From contig NZ_JACJQG010000014.1 in the NCBI RefSeq assembly GCF_014696435.1, forward strand, positions 93,224-157,223: a DNA stretch of 64,000 nucleotides. Reading direction: 5' to 3'. This DNA is from Calothrix anomala FACHB-343. GTDB taxonomy: Bacteria; Cyanobacteriota; Cyanobacteriia; Cyanobacteriales; Nostocaceae. This document shows, in pieces, positions 26,401 through 35,021 of this stretch. The translations under genes and the position numbers were made by a program. The first letter of the stretch is position 1. Every line of letters begins with the position of its first letter. Below the pieces are notes generated by a model, which saw nothing but the letters and a program-made list of their open reading frames with translations, was not told the origin of the DNA and did not search any database.

Positions 26401-26658
26401 AATTTAAAAGCCAGTTTAGAAGGGGAAATAATTTCTTGTTTAGTAGAAGATAATGGTATGGGGATGAGTGAAGAACAATGCAAGCAAATATTTGAACGCT
26501 ATGCTAGAGGCGATCGCGCCCGTTCTACCGGTATTGGTTTAGGATTATACTTGTGTCGCCAAATCATCAGCGCACATGGCGGAGAAATTGGCGTTAAAAG
26601 TAGTCCTGGTAAAGGTGCAACCTTTTGGTTTACCCTACCTTGTGGGGAAAAAACTTAG
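23494..26658 (+). CDS. Multi-domain sensor histidine kinase (Cache-HAMP-PAS-PAS-GAF-HisKA-HATPase)
   Basis: A roughly 1054-residue membrane kinase. Order: TM1 (about 25-50), extracytoplasmic double-Cache domain (about 55-290), TM2 (about 300-320), HAMP (about 320-372), PAS1 (about 380-495), PAS2 (about 505-620), GAF (about 640-800), coiled coil (about 800-835), HisKA with the phospho-acceptor His in FLHAVSHDLRTPITG, and HATPase_c with the N box NLISNAVNHNP, EDNGMGMS and GIGLGLYLC. I chose the ATG at 23494, placed 5 nt after AAGGAG, over the GTG at 23491. There is no receiver domain and no response regulator nearby, so its partner is coded elsewhere. It is coupled to the BMP-type binding protein. 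Confidence 0.93.
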   Translation: MKKYQPTHTSHSVGSGLCSITNKLRYGLVLLVFIVLLLVSGTLTYLSFKAQMQQVEVAQQEVSQATAAKINAYLDDLQRKLSYLARVQGLTDLSPEIQQKFLTALTRHHNAYEAVAILDSQGKVTSIVSPYGQFNLNNIAQTPWSLYALKYQEDFVSPVEIDAVTKLPMVTLAVPIRNNQDEVNGVLIARINLKFLRFFIYQTHVGKTGYAYVIDNRNYLIAAKAEFLENLKYRDLSEQILILRLHKSNADKCLAKYPGLKGVEVIGAIAPITSLRWQVVVELPIDEAYAPIRQMLIFMGASVFIATAVTVGVGIYLQRQIVLPLQRLTTAAAKISQGDLDIQIKVFQRNEMGVLASTFNQMTLQLRELIQDLSQERNFVSAVLDTVGALVIVVNHQGEIVRFNRAFEQITQYTFAEVAGKIYWDIFAVTEELEIVKSDFQSLKKLQLPQTSERYLLTKDGTRRLIAWSTTTLLDYAGEISYVIGTGLDITERKIAEIELCQERDFNTTIVQTTPAYFVAINPDGTVRMMNQVMLDALGYNLEEVVGMSYLENFIPLEQQEMLAELFHSINTQKLLAIQENYVLTKNQNKLLVDWRGKSIFKENGELNFLFGLGIDITERRKAEIQLKIIAERERLIAEIALKILRSLNLEEILHTTVTEVRQFLQADRVFISNFNDNSNWRIFAESLETNRDSVVDLFSPNNDGIKEFINLFFQGNLQQIDDISQSQISSKYVYYFDKYQVKSSLAVPIMVGDEFFGMLVAHQCSSVRHWQQVEIDLLQQLATQVAIAIQQAKLFQEIQTLNVTLERKVEARTAQLQQKMLELQDLYKRQDEFLHAVSHDLRTPITGTLMLLKHWQQLPVESISLPRKILERMIESGERQLNLINSLLEAHISESKGINLNCEPIKIAELVTSITEDLASLLTKHQATINNLIFSDLPVVIADPLQLRRVFENLISNAVNHNPPGLEINLKASLEGEIISCLVEDNGMGMSEEQCKQIFERYARGDRARSTGIGLGLYLCRQIISAHGGEIGVKSSPGKGATFWFTLPCGEKT

Positions 26659-27223
26659 GGGATTTGCTGGATATTTTTCGCATTGTTGTGCTTTTACGCA
26701 TTTAAATCGAATATACTCGATATAGGCGCGTAAAAACTGAATTCTGTAAAGTGTTGCATTTACAATGCTTTCTCAAAGTAGTCAGCAGGATGATTGCGTT
26801 ATTTACTGTATATAGTCATAACTTTTAATACTGATGCAATATTGACATTGCTGTTTATTTTATAACTACAGACTTCAGGAAAAATACTGTTATTACTTGT
26901 TGAGCCGATGCTGGGTATGATGATAATAATTGCGATCGCAAGCTGCTTTTAAGAGATTAGCGACGGAAATACAACATCCCAGAGTCTATCTACCAACAAC
27001 GAATCTGCAAAACTATTGCCAGGCTCAACTATAAATACTGAAATACCGAGGTTTAGCGAGAGTAAATATATCCCAAAATTTGTGATCTAGATCGCACTGA
27101 ATTAATATATCTTAACTTGACATTATAGTAGTGATTCCGTATAGACACTAATGTCAAACTTTGTAAAACCTTGTTATTTTAACAACAGTTAATTATAGCA
27201 ATCCAAAAATCTTATTTAAAAAT
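26659..27223. other. Gene-free stretch of 565 bp
   Basis: AT-rich DNA with one HIP1 site and no supported coding region, RNA or strong hairpin on either strand. It should contain the promoter of the 66-residue gene that follows, but none was clear. Confidence 0.45.
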
Positions 27224-27424
27224 ATGCTAACCACCACCTCAAACCCAATGCAGTTAGAAACTGTTTTAGATCACATCTTTGCTATTCGCAGAATTACACG
27301 CCAGGATCAGCGTCTGTTGATGTCCACACTGCTATCTAAAGAAGATTTAAACGAACAAGAAAAATCGCAAATTAGTCGAGTTTTTAATGCTTTGCAAAGC
27401 GGACTAATTAAAGTTGTTGATTAA
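27224..27424 (+). CDS. Small helical protein, conserved type in cyanobacteria
   Basis: A 66-residue, largely helical ORF (MQLETVLDHIFAIRRITRQD, SQISRVFNALQSGLIKVVD). The regular alternation of charged and hydrophobic residues and the well-formed ends suggest a real protein. A second ATG at residue 9 (MQLETV) fits the core better as a start. I recall similar small proteins in filamentous cyanobacteria but cannot give a function. Isolated, with a long upstream leader. Confidence 0.7.
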   Translation: MLTTTSNPMQLETVLDHIFAIRRITRQDQRLLMSTLLSKEDLNEQEKSQISRVFNALQSGLIKVVD

Positions 27425-27645
27425 TATATCTATCTCTCGTACTTTACAATTTAAGATAAACCTGACAATTTTCTCTTCAAAATAACATTTTTTATCTCCG
27501 TCAGTCTTTGCTAGCATTGCGTAATCAAACATCGCGAGTTTAAATTTCCGAACATCTAGCCATAGTCAGAAGGTTTTTGGAAAATTTTCGTGCAAACTTA
27601 ATTTGTATACAGTCATGAAAAATCGCCAACCTTTTTACTTAGATT

Positions 27646-28479
27646 ATGGCTCCTACTGTTCTAATTACAGGTGCTTCCCAAGGTATTGGTAAAGCAACCG
27701 CGTTGTTATTTGCGCGTCAAGGATATCAGCTAGTCTTAACATCTCGAAATGCTGATAACCTAGAAAATACTGCACAAGAAATCAAAAATTTAGGTTATTC
27801 AACACCATTTACTATCACTTGCGATGTTACCAATCCATCTCAGGTAAGCAACCTAATTGAAACTGCATTGAGTCATTATAGCTATATTGATGTTTTAGTT
27901 AACAATGCAGGCATCTTTGCATCTGGGCCTGTTGAGCAGTTTTCTCTTGGCGATTGGCATCAGGTAATAGATACTAATTTATGGGGTTATATTCATACAA
28001 TTAATGCTCTTTTACCTCATTTTTTGGAGCGAGGTAAGGGAACAATAGTTAATGTTAGTTCTATTGGCGGTAAAGTACCTACTGCTTATTTAGTTCCTTA
28101 CTGTACGAGTAAATTTGCTGTGACTGGATTCACGGAAGCACTACAAGCAGAATTAAAACCAAAAAATATAGATGTTTGTGGTATTTATCCTAATCTAATT
28201 AAAAGTAGTTTTTTAGATAAGGCAATTTTTCGCGGTAAGGATCTGCAAGACTTAAATCAGCGTCGCGAACAACTGGAGAATGTTATCAAAAATCCTGTAG
28301 TTGAAAAGCCTGAGGACGTAGCTAATGCTATATGGGATGCAGTTGAGAATAAAAAATCAGAAATCCTAGTTGGTTCTGCAAATTTTTCCCAAACTATTTA
28401 CCGCTTATTTCCTGGCTTTATCAAGTGGATTTCTCAGAAAACATTAAAAAATCAAGATTTTTCAGCAAAAACTAAATAG
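27646..28479 (+). CDS. Short-chain dehydrogenase/reductase
   Basis: A 277-residue classical SDR. The cofactor motif TGASQGIG is at residues 7-14, the strand/turn motif NNAG at about 88, the catalytic Ser in VNVSSIGGK and the catalytic Tyr/Lys in YCTSK. An Arg after the second strand (SRNADNLE) suggests NADP(H) preference. The C-terminus has a 30-residue basic helix. The substrate is unknown. Single gene. Confidence 0.9.
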   Translation: MAPTVLITGASQGIGKATALLFARQGYQLVLTSRNADNLENTAQEIKNLGYSTPFTITCDVTNPSQVSNLIETALSHYSYIDVLVNNAGIFASGPVEQFSLGDWHQVIDTNLWGYIHTINALLPHFLERGKGTIVNVSSIGGKVPTAYLVPYCTSKFAVTGFTEALQAELKPKNIDVCGIYPNLIKSSFLDKAIFRGKDLQDLNQRREQLENVIKNPVVEKPEDVANAIWDAVENKKSEILVGSANFSQTIYRLFPGFIKWISQKTLKNQDFSAKTK

Positions 28480-28630
28480 ACAATAACAAATTGATGAGGG
28501 CGTAGCAATGAAAATACTAGTGATGGCTGTCATTAGTCATTTGTCATTAGTCATTTGTCATTAGTAAGGGGTTTCAGCTAATTTGCGTTGCTCCCACATA
28601 GTTGTATGTAATCGATTTACTTAGTTGAAA

Positions 28631-29464
28631 CTAGAGATGATTCAATCTCAATTCTAATGAGCCGCTACTACCTCTATGGGGAGGAATTGTTTGATTTTGA
28701 TTTCCTGGAGAGGTTCGTTGAGGTATGGGAGCGGGACTGGGATTGAAAGTATTATTGGGTGATATAGATTGATTCGCTGCTTGTAATTCCTCCTTCAAAA
28801 GTTTCTGATAAATTCGCGGTAAAGAACTACTAATAGAATTGGTTTCTATCCCATAGCCAAGACTTGTCCAAGTAGGTGATAAACGCTTTAAGACATCCTT
28901 TAACTTACCTTGATACAGCAGTTGGGTAATATCAACTCCCCAAACTTTAGAGTCAATTAACCAACGGTAAACCACCACATCTTGATACTCGGCTTCAAAA
29001 CTATAAGCCACCCAAAACATAAAATTCATCGGTTTTGGGTGATAGCGGGGTGCAATTTGATACCAAGTTGTATTGATGATTTGGTATCTTCCTGCAGCAG
29101 TGGAGCAATTACCCTTATTCGGGCCAGTAACAATAGTCACACAAATTTCTGGATGACGGCTGAGGTCGCGTACCTGCTGGCCGCCATAAAGTAGAGAATA
29201 GGGACGGTTACTGTTAGCTTCGCTGGCGGAAATCGTTCGCATTAAGGCGCGGATATAAGGATCGCCGCCTTTCATCACCAGGGGTGGTTGTTTAGCTTCA
29301 AAGATAGGATCGCCAGGCGATCGCAATTCCCCATTGATATACCATTGAAATAAGTATACAAAGCCGAGAAGTGCAGCTATCGGGCCAATTAGTTTTTCAA
29401 CACCCTTAAATTTAAAATTTTTCAGAGTTTGACTCCTTAATATTTGCTTGTTAGCTAACAACAA
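28631..29464 (-). CDS. Membrane-anchored lysozyme-like protein (phage lambda R/GH104 type)
   Basis: A 277-residue protein with one membrane segment (about 26-45, LIGPIAALLGFVYLFQWYI) and a lysozyme-like domain (about 75-225). The pattern ISASEANSNRPYSLLYGG followed by SRHPE, STAAGRYQIINTTWYQ and SLGYG matches phage lambda endolysin, a lytic transglycosylase; Glu in ASEAN would be the catalytic acid. It likely trims peptidoglycan from the outer face of the inner membrane. The C-terminal Pro/Ser/Asn-rich tail is probably disordered. No other phage genes surround it, so it is a domesticated wall enzyme, not a prophage relic. Confidence 0.8.
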   Translation of the reverse strand: MLLANKQILRSQTLKNFKFKGVEKLIGPIAALLGFVYLFQWYINGELRSPGDPIFEAKQPPLVMKGGDPYIRALMRTISASEANSNRPYSLLYGGQQVRDLSRHPEICVTIVTGPNKGNCSTAAGRYQIINTTWYQIAPRYHPKPMNFMFWVAYSFEAEYQDVVVYRWLIDSKVWGVDITQLLYQGKLKDVLKRLSPTWTSLGYGIETNSISSSLPRIYQKLLKEELQAANQSISPNNTFNPSPAPIPQRTSPGNQNQTIPPHRGSSGSLELRLNHL

Positions 29465-29616
29465 TAGTCAAGGCGATATTTTCGTCAAGATTCACCGCAG
29501 CATTGCTGCATTTTGTGTGAACTTGACAACTGATAACTTTCTCCAAAGGCGTGAATTTTGTCCAGACAGGTTAAACCCATCCATGTTAACGCAAGATTGA
29601 GCAATCTATAGTCAGA

Positions 29617-30276
29617 TCAGGCGACGTTAGCAAATAATTCACCAAAACTTTTAGCTAGCGCATCAGCTTTAGAGATAATCTCGGTAATTTTATTTCTCGC
29701 GCCTGGTTCAAATAGTGCTTCCACGCAAACTTGGGCAACTTTCTGCCGAGGAATGCTACCATCGAACAACGTATCAGCACCCTGCATCACTATTGGGTTG
29801 GAGTTATCTTCATTCTTCAACCCACCTGGCCGCACAATGGTATAAGTTAAACCACTTTTTTGCAAGTACTCCTCAGCTTGTTTTTTCCATACCAAAATTA
29901 GCCAAAACAAATTTAAGGGATGGAACAACAAAGAAGTACACAAAGAAGTCACCAAGACAAAATGCTCTATTTCCTTGGCTTTAGCCGCATCTACTAAATT
30001 TTTTGTGCCTTCAAAATCTACCTTGTAAGGCCCTGTAAAATCAAAACTGGGTTTTGCACCAGTGGCGCACAGCACAACTGTACTATCACCTAAAGCCGCC
30101 GTCAGGGTTTGAGGATTTAAGACATCACCCACTACCAAATCTACCTCAGCAGGTAAAATCCCTTGAGCTTTTTCAGTATCTCTGACTAAAGCACGGACAG
30201 GTATATTGCGTGCTATCAGTTCTTGTACGATGCGGCGACCTGTTTCACCTGTGGCCCCTGCTACAAATGCTTTCAT
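29617..30276 (-). CDS. NAD(P)-binding atypical SDR (NmrA/Ycf39-like)
   Basis: A 219-residue Rossmann protein. The nucleotide-binding motif GATGETGRRIVQELI is at the N-terminus. VVLCATGAKP, DFEGTKNLVDAAKA and TIVRPGGLKNE follow the atypical SDR5/NmrA pattern. The classical YxxxK catalytic pair is absent, so it may act as a redox-sensing or assembly factor, as some relatives do in photosystem II assembly, and not as a dehydrogenase. Monocistronic. Confidence 0.85.
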   Translation of the reverse strand: MKAFVAGATGETGRRIVQELIARNIPVRALVRDTEKAQGILPAEVDLVVGDVLNPQTLTAALGDSTVVLCATGAKPSFDFTGPYKVDFEGTKNLVDAAKAKEIEHFVLVTSLCTSLLFHPLNLFWLILVWKKQAEEYLQKSGLTYTIVRPGGLKNEDNSNPIVMQGADTLFDGSIPRQKVAQVCVEALFEPGARNKITEIISKADALAKSFGELFANVA

Positions 30277-30454
30277 GATAAACGCTATCCTGGGAAACTA
30301 ATATGTAATTGTTCAGTTCTTTATTGTAGTGATTCTACGAAGTCCATGACAGATTCATGAGGATTCCATCAAAATAGGATCTTAGTGCGATATGACCCAC
30401 CCCAGCTGGGAACGATTAATATAGACCAACGCCAAAGGATACAGGAACGCATTT

Positions 30455-31132
30455 ATGCTTTCAAAAAACGGCGAATATCAATCATTAGAAATAACAGAAA
30501 CAGTTTTACCTGTGGCGTCTCATCTCACAGAAGCTGAGGACGCACTCACAGGAGTATCTATAGCAACGCCAACTAAATTTTATGGTTGCTACAGCGATTA
30601 TATGGAAATGTCTGCACCAGCAGCTATAGTTGCTGAGTATTTGAATACTCATGCTTCATGGTTTGCACGCTGCGCCGAACCCATGAAGGTGCAACCTCTG
30701 GGAGAAAATGGTTATGCTTTAATAATTGGCCGTTTTGGTTCTTTTGGCTATGAAGTTGAACCGAAAATCGGTTTGGAATTATTACCAGCCGATGAAGGAA
30801 TTTACCGTATTCGTACTATCCCCATACCTGATTACCAAGCACCCGGTTACGACGTAGATTATCGAGCATCAATGAAATTAGTCGAAAATTTGGCTGAGGT
30901 TCCCGGTAAATTTGCTGAGTTAACAAGAGTCGAGTGGGAATTGGATTTAACTGTAGATCTTCACTTTCCCCGGTTTATTCAGCGATTACCCAAGTCTTTA
31001 ATTCAATCTACAGGCGATCGCTTACTTAACCAAATCGTCCGTCAAGTTTCTCGGCGCTTAACTCGCAAAGTCCAAGAAGATTTTCATCAATCTTTAGGAA
31101 TTCCCTTTTCTGCTTCTAAGAAAAAGCGGTAA
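30455..31132 (+). CDS. DUF1997-family protein
   Basis: A 225-residue soluble protein of the DUF1997 type known from cyanobacteria and plastids. It opens its conserved part with the region TKFYGCYSDYMEMSAPAAIV and has PLGENGYALIIGRFGSFGYEVEP. The middle has the YRIRTIPIPDYQAPGYDVDY stretch and the end has LLNQIVRQVSRRLTRKVQEDF. No motif suggests catalysis; a lipid- or ligand-binding SRPBCC-like fold is possible. Function unknown. Confidence 0.82.
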   Translation: MLSKNGEYQSLEITETVLPVASHLTEAEDALTGVSIATPTKFYGCYSDYMEMSAPAAIVAEYLNTHASWFARCAEPMKVQPLGENGYALIIGRFGSFGYEVEPKIGLELLPADEGIYRIRTIPIPDYQAPGYDVDYRASMKLVENLAEVPGKFAELTRVEWELDLTVDLHFPRFIQRLPKSLIQSTGDRLLNQIVRQVSRRLTRKVQEDFHQSLGIPFSASKKKR

Positions 31133-31212
31133 TACAGTCAACAGTCAACAGTCAACAGTCAATAGTGCATAATCCACAATCTATTGACTAATGACCATTG
31201 ACTAATGACTAA

Positions 31213-31683
31213 CTATGCATTTGTGAGAATTCTTTGCACAATTTGTACCCCAGTGACTGCTTGCCAAGCAAATAGTCCTAAAAGAGTAAAATTTAATAAA
31301 ATATGTGTCATTCTTGCCCAATTTGCTCCTTTTTGCATATAAGGAGATAGAGCAGCAGAAAAAGCAATCAGGGTAGTCATCCCTAAACCTGCCAATAGGT
31401 GAGGGCCAACAAACAATTTGCCATTATTAATGTAGGTTACGGCCATACCACCAACCGAACCCGCTACCATTAGACCCAAAAGTATAGAGCCAATTTGGTA
31501 ATGTCTAATGTTATACCTACCTTTAATTAGTTCTTTCTTTTGGTCGCTCGACGCATTTCTAGTACGCTGTACTTGTAGCCCTAAATAAGCAGCATAAATT
31601 GATACCGCAAGTAATAACCACATCAGCAGTGGGTGAAAGAAGTTCAGCCAATACTTGGTAGATTGAGAAAGTGCCAAATCCAT
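31213..31683 (-). CDS. DUF4079-family four-helix membrane protein
   Basis: A 156-residue inner- or thylakoid-membrane protein with four hydrophobic helices (about 15-33, 60-80, 95-112, 127-147). Histidines in or beside the helices (FFHPLLMWL, IRHYQIGS, GPHLLAGLG, RMTHILLNF) are placed as haem ligands would be in a cytochrome-b-like four-helix bundle. DUF4079 is a cyanobacterial family of unknown function; the haem idea is inference. Confidence 0.8.
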   Translation of the reverse strand: MDLALSQSTKYWLNFFHPLLMWLLLAVSIYAAYLGLQVQRTRNASSDQKKELIKGRYNIRHYQIGSILLGLMVAGSVGGMAVTYINNGKLFVGPHLLAGLGMTTLIAFSAALSPYMQKGANWARMTHILLNFTLLGLFAWQAVTGVQIVQRILTNA

Positions 31684-32027
31684 AGGTTAATCGCCCGATT
31701 ATTAAATCTTCATAAAAATTAGCATAACTCTATTTCTTTAGATTCGCGGTATAAGGTTGAAAAGAGACTAGTACCGCAAGGCGGAATTCAAAATTCAAAA
31801 TTCAAAATTCAAAATTAAGACATAGTAAGCGTTTCTCTGATTTGGAATGGTATATTCATCTACGCCGTAATGTACTAGGGGCTAGGGACTAGGGGCTAGA
31901 GATGAGGGAAGATGGTTTTGTTGTTGATTGTGAATTAGTTGGTGGAGTCTCTTGCAAAAGTGGATAAACAATTTCAGACTGAATTGTGAGGCTAGATCAA
32001 CAATAACCGTCTGTGCGGAATTTCTCG
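31684..32027. repeat. Repeat-bearing intergenic region
   Basis: Holds an aaaattc-type array (about 31788-31818) and a gactaggggctag-type array (about 31870-31905). Promoters for the flanking divergent genes should be here; none stands out. Confidence 0.6.
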
Positions 32028-33311
32028 ATGACAGAAAACAATGATATGTTGCTGCTTGCGGCGGCTAAAAGCGGTGATATCAAGCGGCTGAATGCGCTAT
32101 TGACTGCTGGTGTAAATGTAGACTCGTGCGATCGCGATGGAACGACAGCGTTAATGTTCGCTGCTAATTTAGGTTACACGGAAATTGTGCGATCGCTCCT
32201 AGATGCTGGGGCGAATATTAACCTACCGAGAAAACGTTACCGATTGACAGCTTTAATGCTAGCTGCTACTGCTAAACAGCTAGATATTGTCAAGCTTTTG
32301 ATATCTAGAGGCGCAGATGTCAATGCTACCAATGAAGATGGTAGTACAGCTTTAATGGCAGCCGCACTTAAAGGTTATGTCGATATAGTCAAAGTTTTAC
32401 TAGCTGCTGGTGCCCAAGTTAACATCACAGATAAAGATGATGACACAGCTTTAAAGCTAGCAGTCAAGCAGGGACATGCAGCCGTTGTTGAAGCATTTAT
32501 CCAAAATGGCGCAGATGTCAATACCCAAGATGCAGAAGGTGAAACACTGTTAACAATCGCCGTAGACTTGGGACATCTAGCAGTTGTGAACACACTTATA
32601 GCAGCTGGGGTTGATGTCAACGCAGAAAATCAAGATGGTGGAACTGCACTATCAGCCGCAGTCGCCGCAGGTAATGTAGAAATTGTTACCGCTTTATTAG
32701 ATAAAGACATTGATATCAATCGCCAAGATAGTGATGGCGAAACAGCTTTACATATTGCATCTGTGGAAGGCTATTTAGATATAGCGCAAGCCTTGCTAAA
32801 TCGAGGCGCAAATGTACATTTTAAAAATAACTTGGGCGATACACCCATGCTGTTAGCTGCGTTACAAGGACACAGCCAAATCGTAGAAGTACTTATACGC
32901 CACGGTGGAGACATTCATGACAAAAATTTGGGTGAGATACCTTTAACCCTAGCTGCATTCCAAGGACACAGCCAGACAGTAAAAGTATTATTAGATAACG
33001 GTGCCGATCCTAACATCCCCGCAGAAGACGGAAAAACCGCTTTGTTAAAAGCAGCACAAAGGAATCATCCAGCAATTTTGCGACTATTAATAGCCAAAGG
33101 CGCGAATATGAATTTTCAAGACTCAGCTGGGGCTACAGCATTAATGTGGGCGGCTTCAGGCGGTTTCCAGCAGTCAGTACAAGCATTAATTGAAGCTGGG
33201 GCTGATGTCAATTTAAAAAATCGCGGTGGTTATACTGCTTTAATGATTGCTGACTTTAATGGATTTAGAACTATCGTGCGGAGTCTGCAAAAAGTAGGAG
33301 CGCAAGAGTAA
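32028..33311 (+). CDS. Ankyrin-repeat protein
   Basis: A 427-residue protein made almost only of about 12 ankyrin repeats of 33 residues (pattern DGxTALMxAAxxGHxxIVxxLLxxGADVN). It forms a curved solenoid for protein-protein binding. The first repeat (LLLAAAKSGDIKRLNALL) and the last (GGYTALMIADFNGFRTIVRS) act as caps. I use the ATG at 32028 (MTENNDMLLL); a GTG at 32013 adds five residues. No signal peptide or enzyme domain is present, so it is probably a cytoplasmic scaffold with unknown partner. Confidence 0.93.
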   Translation: MTENNDMLLLAAAKSGDIKRLNALLTAGVNVDSCDRDGTTALMFAANLGYTEIVRSLLDAGANINLPRKRYRLTALMLAATAKQLDIVKLLISRGADVNATNEDGSTALMAAALKGYVDIVKVLLAAGAQVNITDKDDDTALKLAVKQGHAAVVEAFIQNGADVNTQDAEGETLLTIAVDLGHLAVVNTLIAAGVDVNAENQDGGTALSAAVAAGNVEIVTALLDKDIDINRQDSDGETALHIASVEGYLDIAQALLNRGANVHFKNNLGDTPMLLAALQGHSQIVEVLIRHGGDIHDKNLGEIPLTLAAFQGHSQTVKVLLDNGADPNIPAEDGKTALLKAAQRNHPAILRLLIAKGANMNFQDSAGATALMWAASGGFQQSVQALIEAGADVNLKNRGGYTALMIADFNGFRTIVRSLQKVGAQE

Positions 33312-33460
33312 TCTAAATTTTAGATTTTAGATTTTGGATTTTGGATTTTGGATGGTTGATTACAAGCTTAAAAGGCTGTTTCTTATTCCCTATTCCCTAT
33401 TCCCTGTTCCCTGTTCCCATCTATAGATGTGAACATTCCCACCCGCGACTGATTTAACCT
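33312..33460. repeat. ggattttgga and tattccc heptamer arrays
   Basis: Two short tandem arrays (about 33320-33352 and 33383-33418) between the ankyrin gene and tspO. Confidence 0.7.
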
Positions 33461-33531
33461 CTATCTGCAATTGCCAAACTTGCAGTGTATGTAAGCTTGT
33501 CAAAATTTACAAGCATAGAGAGGTGAACAGC

Positions 33532-34005
33532 ATGGTTGAATCTTGGATAGTAATTGGGGCTGTCACATTTTTTATTGCACTTGGTAGTTTCTTCATCACC
33601 CCTCGTGATGTTAAATGGTTTGCATTGTTAAGCCGTCCCCAATGGCTAATTTTTGAGCCATTAATTCCCCTAATTTGGACAATAATTTTTGTTTGCGGTG
33701 CAGCTTCAGCTAATATTGTCTGGCAAAAAAATCCAGGAAGTGCAATTACTTGGTTGCTAATGGGTTTGTACCTATTATTAGAGATAATTACCGTGGCTTA
33801 TATACCTCTAATGTTGCGGTTACGTAGTCTAGATGTAGGGGAAAAGATTGGACTAGCAGGTTTAATTTTCAGCGTGGTTTTGGCGGTTTTTGTTTTCCCA
33901 ATTTCTTGGCTAGCAGCGCTATTACTGGTTCCTTATTTAGTATGGAGTCCTATCGGGACATACACAACCGATGAGTTAAGACAGCTAAATCCTGAAGATG
34001 CGTAA
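33532..34005 (+). CDS. tspO: TspO/MBR-family membrane protein
   Basis: A 157-residue membrane protein with five helices, of the tryptophan-rich sensory/benzodiazepine receptor family, which binds porphyrins and related tetrapyrroles. WFALLSRPQWLIFEPLIPLIWTI matches the family's W-x5-P-x-W-x5-P region, and LLLEIITVAYIPLMLRL and AALLLVPYLVWSP match later helices. It is more divergent than typical TspO. AGAGAGG lies 9 nt before the ATG at 33532. A tetrapyrrole role would suit a phycobilin-making organism, but that is inference. Confidence 0.75.
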   Translation: MVESWIVIGAVTFFIALGSFFITPRDVKWFALLSRPQWLIFEPLIPLIWTIIFVCGAASANIVWQKNPGSAITWLLMGLYLLLEIITVAYIPLMLRLRSLDVGEKIGLAGLIFSVVLAVFVFPISWLAALLLVPYLVWSPIGTYTTDELRQLNPEDA

Positions 34006-34012
34006 ATCCTGA

Positions 34013-34075
34013 AACAATGCGACAGATTGTAGGGGCATGGCACTGCCATGCCTTTTAGAATATATTAATGTGCCA
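34013..34075 (+). repeat. Dispersed repeat family A, copy 2
   Basis: AATGCGACAGATTGTAGGGG followed by a GCATGGCACTGCCATGC palindrome and TTTTAGAATATATTAATGTG, close to 19315-19390. Confidence 0.7.
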
Positions 34076-34226
34076 GAAATCCTATTTAAATTGGCATGAG
34101 GCTCATCATGCGATCGCGTGACAAATCAACCAGCCTTTCACATCATTATAATCACGGTTGAGATATATATTTTACACCGCCTATAATGGCTAAATTAAGG
34201 ATTTGAAAAAAATATAAAATTTAGCC

Positions 34227-34502
34227 ATGACAAGCGGTATCTATATAATGACTAATAAAATTAACGGGCGTAGATATATCGGCTATAGTGAAAATCTTGA
34301 GTATCGTTTTGAAGCCAACATGCTAGAACTTCAAAGAGGTACATTTGGTTACAGACACAAACAATTCATTGATGACTATCAGCAGTATGGACAAGAAGCT
34401 TTCATTTCTGGAATCTTGGAAGTGACTGTTAATGACTCCTCACTGATGAATAAGAAAGCCGATAACTGGAAAAATATAATTAATCCTGAATACAATCAGT
34501 GA
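34227..34502 (+). CDS. GIY-YIG nuclease-domain protein
   Basis: A 91-residue protein with the GIY-YIG signature split as GIYIM (residues 4-8) and RRYIGYSEN (about 15-23), followed by EYRFEANMLELQRG with the conserved Arg and YGQEAF near the end. A catalytic Glu could be in EVTVNDSS or the last helix but is not sure. It lacks an attached DNA-binding domain. Stand-alone members may be repair or mobile-element nucleases. No intron or IS features were found around it. Confidence 0.8.
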   Translation: MTSGIYIMTNKINGRRYIGYSENLEYRFEANMLELQRGTFGYRHKQFIDDYQQYGQEAFISGILEVTVNDSSLMNKKADNWKNIINPEYNQ

Positions 34503-34553
34503 AAGAGTTAAACTATTAGAAAACTAATCCTTAAGCAGCTTGACAGTTAATCG

Positions 34554-35021
34554 ATGAAAGTCAGAACCGCTACCCCTGAAGATGTTTCGCTGATTTTCTC
34601 ATTCATTCAAAAGAAAGCCGAATTTGACCGCAGTATTGGCGCTTTTTCTGGTGTTTTGCAAGTTTCAGAAGACAAAATCCACAAAACGCTTTTTGGTGCA
34701 ATTCCCTTTGCTTACGTTTTATTCGCAGAGATTTCACAACGCGAAGTTGGATTTGCTTTATACGGATTTAGATACTCGTCATTTGCAGGACAACCGAGTA
34801 TTTGGCTAGATGATTTATATGTGGATGATAACATGAGAAGCCAAGGAGCCGGAGCAGCTTTGATGAGTCGTCTTGCGGAAATAGCCAAGCAAAACGATTG
34901 TACTCATATTGCTTGGAATGCTGATGCACGCAACAGTCGCGGTTTAAGTTTTTATCATCGGTTAGGTGCAAAAATTACCGAACACAAAGGTAATCGCTGT
35001 TTTTTAATCTGGACTCCGTAG
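34554..35021 (+). CDS. GNAT-family N-acetyltransferase
   Basis: A 155-residue acetyltransferase of the spermidine/diamine-type GNAT group. MKVRTATPEDVSLIFSFIQ is the usual start, IWLDDLYVDDNMRSQGAGAAL carries the acetyl-CoA loop (RSQGAGAAL) and AWNADARNSRGLSFYHRLGA the C-terminal motif B. It lies 51 nt after the GIY-YIG gene, so co-transcription is possible. Substrate unknown. Confidence 0.88.
   Translation: MKVRTATPEDVSLIFSFIQKKAEFDRSIGAFSGVLQVSEDKIHKTLFGAIPFAYVLFAEISQREVGFALYGFRYSSFAGQPSIWLDDLYVDDNMRSQGAGAALMSRLAEIAKQNDCTHIAWNADARNSRGLSFYHRLGAKITEHKGNRCFLIWTP

Noticed and set aside
28631-29464. Prophage lysis gene
   Set aside because: The domain is lambda-R-like, but a membrane anchor is fused and no holin, capsid or integrase genes are near.
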